A DNA stretch of 64,000 nt from NCBI RefSeq assembly GCF_011369485.1, contig NZ_VXCA01000025.1, forward strand, positions 62,001 through 126,000, in the 5' to 3' direction. Numbering within the stretch: the stretch's first letter is position 1; each line of letters starts with the position of its first letter. The translations under genes were made by a program, and so were the position numbers. Below, piece by piece: positions 1 through 8,856 of this stretch. The notes below the pieces were generated by a model that was not told the DNA's origin, did no database searches, and saw only the letters and a list, made by a program, of their open reading frames with translations. Source of the DNA: Pseudomonas atagonensis (lineage in GTDB: Bacteria; Pseudomonadota; Gammaproteobacteria; Pseudomonadales; Pseudomonadaceae).

Positions 1-1
1 A

Positions 2-808
2 AGCTTTCGCAATACCCGCACCCTGTGCCGGGCGCTGGAATACGCGGCGACCTTCGACCTGACGGTAATTTTCAACTCGCAGGATCACGATCTGGCTGAA
101 GGTGGTCTGGCCCACGAAGGCGCCGTCGCCAGTTTCCTCGGCCTGCCGGGGATTCCGGAAACCGCTGAAACCGTGGCCTTGGCCCGGGATCTGCTGCTGG
201 TCGAGCAGACCGGTGTGCGCGCGCACTTCAGCCAGCTGACCAGCGCTCGCGGCGTGGCCCTGATCGCTCAGGCGCAGGCTCGTGGCTTGAAAGTGACGGC
301 GGATGTCGCGCTGTATCAGCTGATCCTGACCGATGAAGCGCTGATCGACTTCAGCAGCCTTTATCACGTCCAGCCGCCGCTGCGCACCCGCGCCGATCGC
401 GATGGCCTGCGTGAAGCAGTGAAGTCCGGTGTGGTCTCGGCAATTTCCAGCCATCACCAGCCGCACGAGCGTGATGCCAAACTGGCACCGTTCGGCGCGA
501 CCGAGCCGGGCATCAGCAGTGTTGAGCTGCTGCTGCCGCTGGCGATGACGCTGGTGGAGGATGGTTTGCTCGACCTGCCGACCCTGCTGGATCGTCTGAG
601 CGCGGGCCCTGCCGAGGCACTGCGCCTGCCGGCCGGTAAACTGGCGGTGGGTGGCGCAGCGGATATCGTGCTGTTCGATCCGAAGGCTTCGACGGTGGCC
701 GGTGAAGGCTGGTTGTCGAAGGGCGAGAACTGCCCGTTCATTGGCCACAGTCTGCCGGGCGTGGTTCGCTATACCTTGGTCGATGGACGGATCAGCCACC
801 AGGCATAA
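2..808 (+). CDS. pyrC': Dihydroorotase homologue PyrC' (probably inactive), 5' end outside the window
   Basis: The open frame runs in from the left edge and stops at 806-808, leaving about 268 residues of an amidohydrolase-fold protein of the dihydroorotase family. Two catalytic segments look degraded. Where active type I enzymes carry a TPHH-like metal-binding stretch, this one has ALYQLILT. Where they have ATDHAPH with the catalytic Asp, this one has SSHHQPH. In Pseudomonas a non-catalytic PyrC' is known to be encoded next to pyrB and to form a structural complex with aspartate transcarbamoylase, so the role here is probably scaffolding in pyrimidine synthesis rather than ring closure. The N-terminal HxH metal motif lies outside the window and could not be inspected. 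Confidence 0.88.
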   Translation, partial: SFRNTRTLCRALEYAATFDLTVIFNSQDHDLAEGGLAHEGAVASFLGLPGIPETAETVALARDLLLVEQTGVRAHFSQLTSARGVALIAQAQARGLKVTADVALYQLILTDEALIDFSSLYHVQPPLRTRADRDGLREAVKSGVVSAISSHHQPHERDAKLAPFGATEPGISSVELLLPLAMTLVEDGLLDLPTLLDRLSAGPAEALRLPAGKLAVGGAADIVLFDPKASTVAGEGWLSKGENCPFIGHSLPGVVRYTLVDGRISHQA

Positions 809-810
809 CA

Positions 811-842
811 TTGTGGTGAGGGGGCTTGCCCCCTCACCACAA
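811..842. terminator. Bidirectional hairpin terminator between convergent genes
   Basis: A perfect 14-bp inverted repeat (TTGTGGTGAGGGGG and its complement) with a 4-nt CTTG loop sits in the 35-bp gap between pyrC' and the convergent TM2 gene. It would form in transcripts from either strand. It lacks a long T run. Confidence 0.65.
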
Positions 843-843
843 C

Positions 844-1275
844 TTACTGGAAGGCGCCTCTGTTCTGCGCGTTACGCACCGAGACCTGATCGTTCAGTGT
901 CCAGAAGTCATACAGCACGCCAATAAAGAACAACCCGCCGGTCAGCAGGTACAGCAAGCCGCTGATCCATTTTCCCTGGTACATCCGGTGCACGCCGAAT
1001 ACGCCCAGGAACGTCAGCAGAATCCACGCCACGTTGTACTCGATCGGCCCTGCGGTAAAGCGCAGATCGGCCTCACGATCCATTGCCGGGATCAGGAACA
1101 CGTCGATCAGCCAGCCAATCCCCAGCAAACCGAAAGTGAAGAACCAGATCGTTCCGGTCACCGGTTTTCCGTAATAGAAGCGGTGAGCGCCGGTAAAACC
1201 GAAAATCCACAGCAAATAGCCGATCACTTTGCTGTGCGTATCCTGGGGTTGAGCAACCTGCTGATAGCGGTTCAT
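844..1275 (-). CDS. TM2-domain membrane protein
   Basis: A 143-residue protein with two TM2-like units. Each has paired hydrophobic helices and the family pattern G-x-x-G-x-HRFYYGK (near residues 30-40) or GVFGVHRMYQGK (near 100-110), followed by a D-x-F or DFW turn. TM2 proteins are small inner-membrane proteins of unsettled function. The ATG at 1275 was chosen because GAGG lies 8 nt upstream and the protein then starts MNRYQQ. An in-frame ATG 12 nt upstream would remove that ribosome site. It converges on pyrC'. Confidence 0.8.
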   Translation of the reverse strand: MNRYQQVAQPQDTHSKVIGYLLWIFGFTGAHRFYYGKPVTGTIWFFTFGLLGIGWLIDVFLIPAMDREADLRFTAGPIEYNVAWILLTFLGVFGVHRMYQGKWISGLLYLLTGGLFFIGVLYDFWTLNDQVSVRNAQNRGAFQ

Positions 1276-1525
1276 GAATGGCCTCATTTGCGTCGATAGA
1301 TAAATTTTTTCTGACTTTCTGTGACTTTTTTGTGTCGAGCCGACAAGTGGCTCTTCATCGTTACACCCTGCGCAAAGCCTTGTGGGGCTTGGGTTCTGTC
1401 CGACAATTGCGCCAGATTGCCGCTTGTTGGGCGAAATTGACCACCGGGTTGAATCGACCAACGGCCTCGGAAGGGACAAAAAAGCTGTTATAAAGTTGCG
1501 CGCTAACACATAAGAGCCACGCCTA

Positions 1526-2149
1526 ATGCGACCATTTTTCAAGACATGGCTAACCATCTGCCTATTAATGCCACTGGCCGCCCACGCCACCAATCGTGAG
1601 CAACGTCTTCCCAACGTTAACGGTTTCACCCCCAAATCCCATGCTTCCGCTCCTTCGAGCAAAAGCAGCAAAAGCAAAACCACCACGCTGAGCAGCAAGA
1701 GCCACAGCAAACTGGTGCCACCGATGGCGAGCAAGGAAAGCAGTAATGTGCTGAGCCGTGCCGTCAACGTCCTCGGTACACCTTATCGTTGGGGCGGCAG
1801 CAGCCCAAGTAAAGGCTTCGATTGCAGCGGTCTGGTGAAATACGCGTTCAATGACGCCACGTTCGACCTGCCACGCACCTCCAATGCCATGGCCAGCGGT
1901 CACGGCGAGAAGGTCGAGCGCAAGGACTTGAAGCCGGGCGATCTGATTTTCTTCAACATCAAGAGCCGTCGGGTCAATCACGTTGCCATCTACCTGGGCA
2001 ACGACCGCTTCATCCACGCCCCGCGCCGTGGCAAAGCGGTGAGCATCGACACGCTGAACAAGCCGTACTGGGAACAGCATTACGTGGTGGCCAAGCGTGT
2101 GCTGCCGAAAGAGCCGGCCGACAAGCAGATGCGCGTGGTTCAGCGCTGA
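1526..2149 (+). CDS. NlpC/P60-family cell-wall endopeptidase (C40), secreted
   Basis: A 207-residue protein. A signal peptide (residues 1-22, cleavage after AHA) is followed by a low-complexity Ser/Lys-rich linker (40-72) and an NlpC/P60 catalytic domain (73-195). The catalytic Cys is C100 in FDCSGLVKYAF, the His is H152 in NHVAIYLG, and H164 in FIHAPR is the likely third polar residue. Family members cut peptide stems of peptidoglycan, usually the gamma-D-Glu-diaminopimelate bond, in the periplasm. No lipobox is seen, so it is probably a soluble periplasmic enzyme. It stands alone between a TM2 gene and pilT. Confidence 0.88.
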   Translation: MRPFFKTWLTICLLMPLAAHATNREQRLPNVNGFTPKSHASAPSSKSSKSKTTTLSSKSHSKLVPPMASKESSNVLSRAVNVLGTPYRWGGSSPSKGFDCSGLVKYAFNDATFDLPRTSNAMASGHGEKVERKDLKPGDLIFFNIKSRRVNHVAIYLGNDRFIHAPRRGKAVSIDTLNKPYWEQHYVVAKRVLPKEPADKQMRVVQR

Positions 2150-2187
2150 GCTGACTGACCCGGAATCTGCTTCACCAGTTCTGGCCT

Positions 2188-2266
2188 CTTCGCGAGCAAG
2201 CCCGCTCCCGCATTTGATTTGTGAACGACACAGATCCAATGTGGGAGCGGGCTTGCTCGCGAAGGG
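2188..2266. repeat. REP pair (inverted)
   Basis: Two copies of the Pseudomonas REP core, TTCGCGAGCAAGCCCGCTCC at the left and its complement at the right, face each other across about 30 bp. The element fills the gap between the endopeptidase gene and the 3' end of pilT and can fold into a long hairpin. Confidence 0.9.
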
Positions 2267-2292
2267 GCCGGCAAAAGCAGCAAAAATCTCCC

Positions 2293-3327
2293 TCAGAAGT
2301 TATCCGGCGTACGCGCTTTCTCCCGCGCATGTTCACGGCTGATCAAGCCCTTGGTCACCAGATCCTTCAGGCACATGTCGAGTGTCTGCATCCCCAACGA
2401 CCCGCCGGTCTGAATCGCCGAGTACATCTGCGCCACCTTGTCCTCGCGGATCAGGTTACGGATCGCCGAGGTGCCGAGCATGATTTCGTGGGCCGCGACC
2501 CGCCCGCCGCCAATCTTCTTGATCAGCGTCTGCGACACCACCGCCAGCAACGACTCCGACAACATCGAACGCACCATCGACTTCTCGTCACCGGGAAACA
2601 CGTCGACCACACGGTCAATGGTTTTCGCCGCCGACGTGGTGTGCAGTGTGCCGAACACCAGGTGGCCGGTCTCGGCGGCGGTGAGCGCCAGGCGAATGGT
2701 TTCCAGATCGCGCATCTCGCCCACCAGAATCACATCCGGGTCTTCGCGCAGTGCCGAACGCAACGCCGTGGCGAAACTGCGGGTATCGCGGTGGACTTCA
2801 CGCTGATTGATCAGGCATTTGCGCGATTCGTGCACAAACTCTATCGGATCTTCGATCGTCAGGATGTGGTGATGACGATGATTGTTGAGGTAATCGATCA
2901 TCGCCGCCAGCGTGGTCGACTTGCCCGAGCCGGTCGGGCCGGTGACCAGCACCAGCCCACGCGGCGCGTCAGTGATCTTGCGGAAAACATCACCCATGCC
3001 GAGGTCGTCCATGCTTAGCACTTTCGACGGAATGGTGCGGAACACGGCGCCAGCGCCACGGTTCTGGTTGAAAGCGTTCACCCGGAAACGTGCCACACCG
3101 GGGACTTCGAAGGAGAAATCCGTTTCCAGGTGTTTCTCGAAGTCGACCCGCTGGGTGTCGTTCATGATGTCGTAGATCAATTCGTGCACTTGCTTGTGAT
3201 CCAGCGCCGGCAGATTGATCCGCCGCACATCGCCATCGACGCGAATCATCGGCGGCAGGCCGGCCGACAGGTGCAGGTCGGAAGCGCCTTGTTTGGCGCT
3301 GAAGGCCAGCAGTTCAGTGATATCCAT
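2293..3327 (-). CDS. pilT: Type IV pilus retraction ATPase PilT
   Basis: A 344-residue secretion ATPase that depolymerises type IV pili for twitching. An N-terminal PAS-like domain (about 1-100) precedes the RecA-like ATPase. The Walker A is GPTGSGKST, the Asp box contains TIEDPIEFVHE, the Walker B is EDPDVILVGEMRD, the His box is TGHLVFGTLHT, and the PilT-specific AIRNLIRE lies near the C-terminus. The ATG at 3327 has GAGGAG just upstream; the frame extends further but without a ribosome site. yggS is divergent. In P. aeruginosa pilU follows pilT directly, but here the next gene is the convergent endopeptidase. Confidence 0.97.
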   Translation of the reverse strand: MDITELLAFSAKQGASDLHLSAGLPPMIRVDGDVRRINLPALDHKQVHELIYDIMNDTQRVDFEKHLETDFSFEVPGVARFRVNAFNQNRGAGAVFRTIPSKVLSMDDLGMGDVFRKITDAPRGLVLVTGPTGSGKSTTLAAMIDYLNNHRHHHILTIEDPIEFVHESRKCLINQREVHRDTRSFATALRSALREDPDVILVGEMRDLETIRLALTAAETGHLVFGTLHTTSAAKTIDRVVDVFPGDEKSMVRSMLSESLLAVVSQTLIKKIGGGRVAAHEIMLGTSAIRNLIREDKVAQMYSAIQTGGSLGMQTLDMCLKDLVTKGLISREHAREKARTPDNF

Positions 3328-3383
3328 AGCGCTCCTCAATTCCAGTAGAATGCCGCGAACCTTCAGACCGCCGGCGCCTCTTG

Positions 3384-4070
3384 ATGTCCACGATAGCAGA
3401 CAACATTCTCCAGGTTGGTTCGCGCATCCAGACCGCGACCCAAGCCGCACACCGTCCTGAAAACAGCGTCCAGTTGCTCGCCGTGAGCAAGACCAAACCC
3501 GCCGAGGCCCTGCGCGAGGCGTATGCCGCCGGCCTGCGCGACTTTGGCGAGAACTACCTGCAGGAAGCCTTGGGCAAACAGCTCGAACTGGCCGACCTGC
3601 CCTTGATCTGGCACTTCATCGGCCCCATTCAATCGAACAAGACTCGAGCCATTGCCGAGCATTTCGACTGGGTGCACTCCGTGGATCGCCTGAAAATTGC
3701 CCAACGCCTGTCCGAACAACGCCCGGCCGACCTGCCGCCGCTGAACATCTGCATTCAGGTCAATGTCAGCGGCGAAGCCAGCAAATCCGGCTGCACCCCC
3801 GCCGATCTGCCGGCACTGGCCGCCGCCATCAGCGTCCTGCCACGCCTGAAGTTGCGCGGGTTAATGGCGATTCCCGAGCCAACTGAAGATCGCGCCGAAC
3901 AGGACGCCGCATTTGCTGCCGTGCAGAAGTTGCAGGTCAGCCTCGATCTGCCGCTCGACACACTGTCCATGGGCATGAGCCACGACCTCGAGTCGGCCAT
4001 TGCCCAAGGCGCCACCTGGGTTCGTATCGGTACGGCCCTGTTTGGCGCCAGAGATTATTCCCAGTCTTGA
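3384..4070 (+). CDS. yggS: YggS/PROSC-family pyridoxal-phosphate homeostasis protein
   Basis: A 228-residue single-domain TIM-barrel PLP protein. The PLP-binding Lys lies in LLAVSKTKPAEAL, and the C-terminal phosphate-binding region is SMGMSHDLESAIAQGATWVRIGTALFG, both typical of the family. YggS binds PLP and helps control free PLP and amino-acid balance; no enzymatic reaction is established. It begins an operon with proC (23-nt gap) and yggT. A TTG directly precedes the ATG, so the start could shift by one codon. Confidence 0.95.
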   Translation: MSTIADNILQVGSRIQTATQAAHRPENSVQLLAVSKTKPAEALREAYAAGLRDFGENYLQEALGKQLELADLPLIWHFIGPIQSNKTRAIAEHFDWVHSVDRLKIAQRLSEQRPADLPPLNICIQVNVSGEASKSGCTPADLPALAAAISVLPRLKLRGLMAIPEPTEDRAEQDAAFAAVQKLQVSLDLPLDTLSMGMSHDLESAIAQGATWVRIGTALFGARDYSQS

Positions 4071-4093
4071 ACGTTTCCAGATAAGGACCACAC

Positions 4094-4912
4094 ATGAGCA
4101 ACACACGTATTGCGTTTATCGGTGCGGGCAACATGGCGGCCAGCCTGATCGGCGGCCTGCGCGCCAAAGGTCTGGAAGCTTCGCAGATTCGCGCCAGCGA
4201 TCCGGGCGAAGAGACCCGCAACAAAGTAAGTGCTGAACACGGCATCGAAACCTTTGCCGATAACGCTCAGGCCATCGACGGCGTTGACGTCATCGTGCTG
4301 GCGGTCAAGCCACAGGCGATGAAAGCCGTGTGCGAAGCCCTGCGCCCGAGCCTGAAAGCCAATCAACTGGTGGTCTCGATTGCCGCCGGCATCACCTGCG
4401 CCAGCATGACTGCGTGGCTTGGCGAGCAGCCGATCGTACGCTGCATGCCGAACACCCCGGCACTCCTGCGCCAAGGCGTCAGCGGCCTCTACGCCACCAG
4501 CGAAGTGACCGCCGAGCAGCGTCAGCAAGCCGAAGAGCTGCTGTCCGCCGTCGGCATCGCGCTGTGGCTGAACGAAGAACAGCAACTGGACGCCGTGACG
4601 GCGGTCTCCGGCTCCGGCCCGGCGTATTTCTTCCTGCTGATCGAAGCCATGACCGTGGCTGGCGTAAAACTTGGCCTGCCGAAAGACATCGCTGAAAAAC
4701 TGACCCTGCAAACCGCCCTCGGCGCCGCGCACATGGCGGTTTCCAGTGACGTCGATGCCGCCGAACTGCGCCGCCGCGTGACCTCGCCAAACGGCACCAC
4801 TGAAGCTGCCATCAAATCATTCCAGGCCAATGGCTTCGAAGCCCTGGTCGAAACCGCACTCGGCGCCGCCGCGCACCGCTCGGCCGAAATGGCCGAACAA
4901 CTGGGCAAATAA
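4094..4912 (+). CDS. proC: Pyrroline-5-carboxylate reductase
   Basis: A 272-residue enzyme that reduces 1-pyrroline-5-carboxylate to L-proline with NAD(P)H, the last step of proline synthesis, in the cytoplasm. The N-terminal Rossmann motif is FIGAGNMAASLIGGL. The C-terminal dimerisation domain carries the signature around AVSGSGPAYFFLLIEAM and RRRVTSPNGTTEAAI. The length is normal for the family. It follows yggS and is followed 10 nt later by yggT, the usual proteobacterial arrangement. Confidence 0.97.
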   Translation: MSNTRIAFIGAGNMAASLIGGLRAKGLEASQIRASDPGEETRNKVSAEHGIETFADNAQAIDGVDVIVLAVKPQAMKAVCEALRPSLKANQLVVSIAAGITCASMTAWLGEQPIVRCMPNTPALLRQGVSGLYATSEVTAEQRQQAEELLSAVGIALWLNEEQQLDAVTAVSGSGPAYFFLLIEAMTVAGVKLGLPKDIAEKLTLQTALGAAHMAVSSDVDAAELRRRVTSPNGTTEAAIKSFQANGFEALVETALGAAAHRSAEMAEQLGK

Positions 4913-4922
4913 GGAGCCTTAC

Positions 4923-5513
4923 ATGATTGGATTGAACACCGCAGCGGTTTATGTGCTGCAAACCCTTGGCAGTCTTTACCTGCTGATCGTGCTGCTGCGC
5001 TTCGTCCTGCAACTGGTACGGGCCAACTTCTACAACCCGCTGTGCCAATTCATCGTCAAGGCTACGCAGCCGCTGCTCAAGCCACTGCGCCGGATCATCC
5101 CGAGCCTGTTCGGCCTCGATATGTCGTCGCTGGTACTGGCGATTCTGGTGCAACTGGCGCTGATGGCGCTGACCCTGCTGCTGACTTACGGCACCACCGG
5201 CAACCCGCTGCAACTGTTTATCTGGTCGATCATCGGCGTGACCGCGCTGTTCCTGAAGATTTTCTTCTTCGCCTTGATCATTAGCGTGATTCTGTCGTGG
5301 GTCGCCCCGGGCAGCCACAACCCGGGAGCTGAACTGGTCAACCAGATCTGTGAACCGGCCCTGGCGCCGTTCCGCCGCTTTCTGCCGAGCATGGGCGGTC
5401 TCGACCTGTCGCCGATCTTCGCTTTCCTCGCACTGAAGCTGATCGACATGCTGGTGATCAACAATCTCGCGGCGATGACGATGATGCCGGAAATCCTTCG
5501 CCTGCTGATGTGA
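4923..5513 (+). CDS. yggT: YggT-family inner-membrane protein
   Basis: A 196-residue integral membrane protein with two YggT repeats, each with a helical hairpin and an R(R/K)(I/F)(I/L)P motif (LRRIIPSL and FRRFLPSM). The family is linked to membrane and osmotic stress but has no agreed biochemical role. The ATG at 4923 is preceded by AAGGAG. The frame extends upstream into proC, but that extension is not membrane-like and was rejected. Its last codons overlap the GTG of the next gene. Confidence 0.92.
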   Translation: MIGLNTAAVYVLQTLGSLYLLIVLLRFVLQLVRANFYNPLCQFIVKATQPLLKPLRRIIPSLFGLDMSSLVLAILVQLALMALTLLLTYGTTGNPLQLFIWSIIGVTALFLKIFFFALIISVILSWVAPGSHNPGAELVNQICEPALAPFRRFLPSMGGLDLSPIFAFLALKLIDMLVINNLAAMTMMPEILRLLM

Positions 5514-5806
5514 GCTGGTTTCGCTGGGACGGTGACGACTTGATCCTCGAGTGTCATCTGCAACCGGCAGCCCGCAGCGATGATTTCTGCGGGCTGCACG
5601 GTGATCGCTTGAAGATCCGCCTGACCGCGCCACCGGTCGAGGGCAAGGCCAATGCGTATCTGATGGGCTTTCTGGCCAAGGCTTTTGGGGTTTCGAAAAG
5701 CCAGGTCAGTTTGCTCAGCGGTGAGCTGAACCGGCAGAAGCGGGTGAAAATCTGTTCGCCGAAGAAGCTGCCGGATTTGCCGGGTTTGGTTCGGCGCCCG
5801 TCTTGA
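5510..5806 (+). CDS. yggU: DUF167 / YggU-family protein
   Basis: A 98-residue small alpha/beta protein of the DUF167 family (conserved VEGKANAYLMGFLAKAFGV and SGELNRQKRVKI segments). The function is unknown. It starts with GTG in a 4-nt GTGA overlap with yggT, so it is translationally coupled and ends the yggS-proC-yggT-yggU operon. Confidence 0.9.
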   Translation: MSWFRWDGDDLILECHLQPAARSDDFCGLHGDRLKIRLTAPPVEGKANAYLMGFLAKAFGVSKSQVSLLSGELNRQKRVKICSPKKLPDLPGLVRRPS

Positions 5807-5824
5807 ATTTTGCGGTGTCTGTAC

Positions 5825-5972
5825 CCCTCACCCCAGCCCTCTCCCCCTGGAGAGGGAGCCGATCTATGGTGTATTCGAAACCTGAGTTCACCCCGGACAT
5901 ATCAGGTCGGCGTAGTTCAAAAGAACACCTCGGTCGGTCCCCTCTACCTCTGGGAGAGGGTTAGGGTGAGGG
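5825..5972. repeat. Palindromic intergenic repeat, CCCTCACCC...GGGTGAGGG type
   Basis: The outer arms CCCTCACCCCAGCCCTCTCC and GAGAGGGTTAGGGTGAGGG are near-perfect complements. The centre holds CAGGTCGGCGTAGTTC. The same arms and centre recur at 59932-60147, so this is a dispersed family. It fills most of the 228-bp gap before metX. Confidence 0.85.
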
Positions 5973-6034
5973 CTGCTTGCCGCTAACCCCCCCGGTCTTT
6001 AGACTTACGCCTCATTTCAACGAGAGCAGGGTCG

Positions 6035-7174
6035 ATGCCAGCTGCCTTTCCCCCCGATTCTGTTGGTCTGGTGACGCCGCAAACGGCGCACTTCAGCGAA
6101 CCGCTGGCTTTGGCCTGTGGCCGTTCGCTGCCCGCTTATGACCTGATCTACGAAACCTACGGCGCGCTGAACGCACAGGCGAGCAACGCCGTGCTGATCT
6201 GCCACGCCTTGTCCGGCCATCACCACGCCGCCGGCTATCACAGCCCCGACGACCGCAAACCCGGTTGGTGGGATAGCTGCATCGGCCCCGGCAAGCCTAT
6301 CGACACCAACAAGTTCTTCGTGGTCAGCCTGAATAATCTGGGCGGCTGCAACGGCTCCACCGGCCCGAGCAGCATCAACCCGGAAACCGGCAAGCCGTTC
6401 GGCGCCGACTTCCCGGTGCTCACCGTGGAAGACTGGGTGCACAGTCAGGCGCGTCTGGCCGACCTCCTCGGCATCGGCCAGTGGGCCGCGGTGATTGGCG
6501 GCAGCCTCGGCGGCATGCAGGCATTGCAGTGGACCATCACTTACCCGGATCGCGTCCGTCACTGCCTGGCCATCGCCTCGGCACCGAAGCTGTCGGCACA
6601 GAACATCGCCTTCAACGAAGTGGCGCGCCAGGCGATCCTCACCGACCCGGAATTTCACGGCGGATCGTTCCAGGAAGCGGGGGTGATCCCCAAGCGCGGC
6701 CTGATGCTGGCGCGCATGGTCGGACACATCACCTACCTGTCCGACGACTCCATGGGCGAAAAATTCGGCCGTGGCCTGAAGAGCGAAAAGCTCAACTACG
6801 ATTTCCACAGCGTCGAGTTCCAGGTCGAGAGCTACCTGCGTTATCAGGGCGAAGAGTTCTCCGGGCGCTTCGATGCCAACACTTATCTGTTGATGACCAA
6901 GGCGCTGGATTACTTCGATCCGGCGGCGAACTTCGACGATAACCTGGCCAAGACCTTCGAAAACGCCACAGCGAAGTTCTGCGTGATGTCGTTCACCACC
7001 GACTGGCGCTTCTCCCCGGCCCGTTCGCGCGAACTGGTCGATGCACTGATGGCGGCGCGCAAAGATGTCAGCTATCTGGAAATCGACGCGCCGCAGGGCC
7101 ACGACGCCTTCCTGATTCCGATCCCTCGCTACCTGCAGGCGTTCGGCAACTACATGAACCGAATCACGTTGTGA
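6035..7174 (+). CDS. metX: Homoserine O-acyltransferase MetX
   Basis: A 379-residue alpha/beta-hydrolase-fold enzyme that acylates L-homoserine at the entry to methionine synthesis. The nucleophile is S157 in IGGSLGGMQ. The acid lies in FTTDWRFSP and the His in PQGHDAF near the C-terminus. [14 protein letters not shown] around residue 100-113 is typical of MetX. Pseudomonas MetX enzymes are reported to prefer succinyl-CoA, but donor specificity cannot be read with certainty here. It is 7 nt from metW. The start has only a modest GAGAGCAGGG ribosome site. Confidence 0.95.
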   Translation: MPAAFPPDSVGLVTPQTAHFSEPLALACGRSLPAYDLIYETYGALNAQASNAVLICHALSGHHHAAGYHSPDDRKPGWWDSCIGPGKPIDTNKFFVVSLNNLGGCNGSTGPSSINPETGKPFGADFPVLTVEDWVHSQARLADLLGIGQWAAVIGGSLGGMQALQWTITYPDRVRHCLAIASAPKLSAQNIAFNEVARQAILTDPEFHGGSFQEAGVIPKRGLMLARMVGHITYLSDDSMGEKFGRGLKSEKLNYDFHSVEFQVESYLRYQGEEFSGRFDANTYLLMTKALDYFDPAANFDDNLAKTFENATAKFCVMSFTTDWRFSPARSRELVDALMAARKDVSYLEIDAPQGHDAFLIPIPRYLQAFGNYMNRITL

Positions 7175-7181
7175 GAAAGCC

Positions 7182-7802
7182 ATGAGAGCTGATCTGGAAA
7201 TCATCCAGGAATGGATCCCCGCCGGCAGCCGCGTCCTCGACCTCGGTTGCGGTGACGGCGAACTGCTGACCTGGCTGCGCGACCACAAGAACGTCACCGG
7301 GTATGGCCTGGAAAACGACGCCGACAACATCGCCGAGTGCGTGGCCAAGGGCATCAACGTCATCGAGCAGGATCTGGACAAGGGGCTGGGCAACTTCGCC
7401 AGCAACAGTTTCGACGTCGTCGTCATGACCCAGGCCCTGCAAGCCGTGCATTACCCGGACAAGATCCTCGACGAAATGCTGCGGGTCGGCCGTCAGTGCA
7501 TCATCACCTTCCCGAACTTCGGCCACTGGCGCTGCCGCTGGTACCTGGCGAGCAAGGGCCGCATGCCCGTGTCCGAATTCCTGCCGTACACCTGGTACAA
7601 CACGCCGAACATCCACTTCTGCACCTTCGAAGACTTTGAAGAACTTTGTCGCGAACGTGATGCGAAGGTCATTGATCGGCTTGCCGTGGATCAACAGCAC
7701 CGGCACGGGTGGGCCAGTAAGCTATGGCCTAATCTGTTAGGTGAGATTGGTATCTACCGCGTCAGCAGCCCACAGCTTGCAGATCACAAGGTCGCGGTCT
7801 GA
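7182..7802 (+). CDS. metW: Methionine biosynthesis protein MetW
   Basis: A 206-residue class I methyltransferase-fold protein. The glycine-rich motif I is VLDLGCGDGELL, and motif IV-like VVMTQALQAV follows. MetW is encoded with metX in most Pseudomonas and is needed for full homoserine acylation, apparently as a partner of MetX. A methyltransferase reaction has not been shown for the family as far as I know. The TGA is followed 26 nt later by the DUF4426 gene. Confidence 0.95.
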   Translation: MRADLEIIQEWIPAGSRVLDLGCGDGELLTWLRDHKNVTGYGLENDADNIAECVAKGINVIEQDLDKGLGNFASNSFDVVVMTQALQAVHYPDKILDEMLRVGRQCIITFPNFGHWRCRWYLASKGRMPVSEFLPYTWYNTPNIHFCTFEDFEELCRERDAKVIDRLAVDQQHRHGWASKLWPNLLGEIGIYRVSSPQLADHKVAV

Positions 7803-7828
7803 GCCACGCCATTTCGAGGAGCACGATC

Positions 7829-8263
7829 ATGGGTCGTTTAGCGTTGTTGTTATTGACTGCCTGCCTGAGCGCCAGCGCCCTGGCGGCCGACGTCATCAAG
7901 GGCGAGCGTCAGGAAACCTTCGGCGACGTGACGGTGCACTACAACACCTTCAACTCCACGTACCTGCAACCGGACATTGCCAAGGCTGCCGAGCTGATCC
8001 GCAGCAAGAATCAAGGCGTGATCAATGTCTCGGTGATCAAGGACGGTAAACCGTTGATCGTCAGCGTCACCGGCACGGTCAAAGACCTGACCAGCCAGAG
8101 CGTGCCGCTGCATTTCCGCCAGATCACCGAACAGGGTGCGATCTATTACATCGCCCAGTACCCGGTGGAGCAGCAGGAAACCCGCACCTTCGAAATCAAG
8201 GTGCAGAACGGTGACAAGATCAACACCATCAATTTCAACCAAGAACTCTTTCCCGGCGAATGA
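7829..8263 (+). CDS. DUF4426 periplasmic protein
   Basis: A 144-residue exported protein. The signal peptide covers about residues 1-20 ([20 protein letters not shown]). A beta-rich DUF4426 domain follows, with [15 protein letters not shown] near its start. The function is unknown; it always appears in the metXW-rdgB neighbourhood in pseudomonads. The stop overlaps the rdgB start. Confidence 0.88.
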   Translation: MGRLALLLLTACLSASALAADVIKGERQETFGDVTVHYNTFNSTYLQPDIAKAAELIRSKNQGVINVSVIKDGKPLIVSVTGTVKDLTSQSVPLHFRQITEQGAIYYIAQYPVEQQETRTFEIKVQNGDKINTINFNQELFPGE

Positions 8264-8856
8264 TGAACCTCAAGCAGCTCGTACTGGCCAGCCATAACGC
8301 CGGCAAACTCAAAGAACTCCAGGCCATGCTTGGCGACTCGGTGCAACTTCGCTCGATTGGCGAATGGAGCAAGGTCGAGCCGGAAGAAACCGGCCTGTCG
8401 TTCGTCGAGAACGCGATCCTCAAGGCGCGCAATGCCGCACGCATTTCCGGGCTGCCGGCGTTGGCCGACGATTCCGGTCTGGCGGTGGACTTCCTCGGCG
8501 GTGCGCCAGGCATCTATTCGGCACGTTATGCCGACGGCAAGGGCGATGCAGCGAACAACGCCAAGCTGCTCGATGCACTGAAAGATGTGCCTGAAGCCGA
8601 GCGCGGCGCGCAGTTCGTCTGCGTATTGGCGCTGGTGCGTCACGCTGACGATCCATTGCCAATCCTCTGCGAAGGCCTTTGGCACGGACGAATTCTGACT
8701 GCTGCCAGTGGCGAGCATGGCTTCGGTTATGACCCACTGTTCTGGGTGCCGGAGCGCGACGTGTCCAGCGCCGAGCTGAGCCCGGCCGACAAAAACCAGA
8801 TCAGCCACCGCGCCCGTGCAATGGATCTGCTGCGCCAGCGTCTGGGCTTGAAATGA
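8260..8856 (+). CDS. rdgB: XTP/dITP pyrophosphatase RdgB (Ham1/NTPase family)
   Basis: A 198-residue house-cleaning nucleotidase that hydrolyses dITP, XTP and dHAPTP to monophosphates plus pyrophosphate. The family signatures are [11 protein letters not shown] at the N-terminus, the metal-binding [23 protein letters not shown] in the middle, and [11 protein letters not shown] plus SHRARAM near the C-terminus. The first two codons are both ATG and either may be used. It overlaps the stop of the DUF4426 gene and the start of hemW by 4 nt each, which makes a tightly coupled operon. Confidence 0.96.
   Translation: MMNLKQLVLASHNAGKLKELQAMLGDSVQLRSIGEWSKVEPEETGLSFVENAILKARNAARISGLPALADDSGLAVDFLGGAPGIYSARYADGKGDAANNAKLLDALKDVPEAERGAQFVCVLALVRHADDPLPILCEGLWHGRILTAASGEHGFGYDPLFWVPERDVSSAELSPADKNQISHRARAMDLLRQRLGLK

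Noticed and set aside
1278-1493. A 71-codon frame upstream of the endopeptidase gene
   Set aside because: It has no ribosome site, odd composition and no family features; it overlaps the start of the TM2 gene.
5973-6034. SAM riboswitch in front of metX
   Set aside because: The gap is only 62 nt after the repeat and no SAM-II or SAM-I like fold was recognised.
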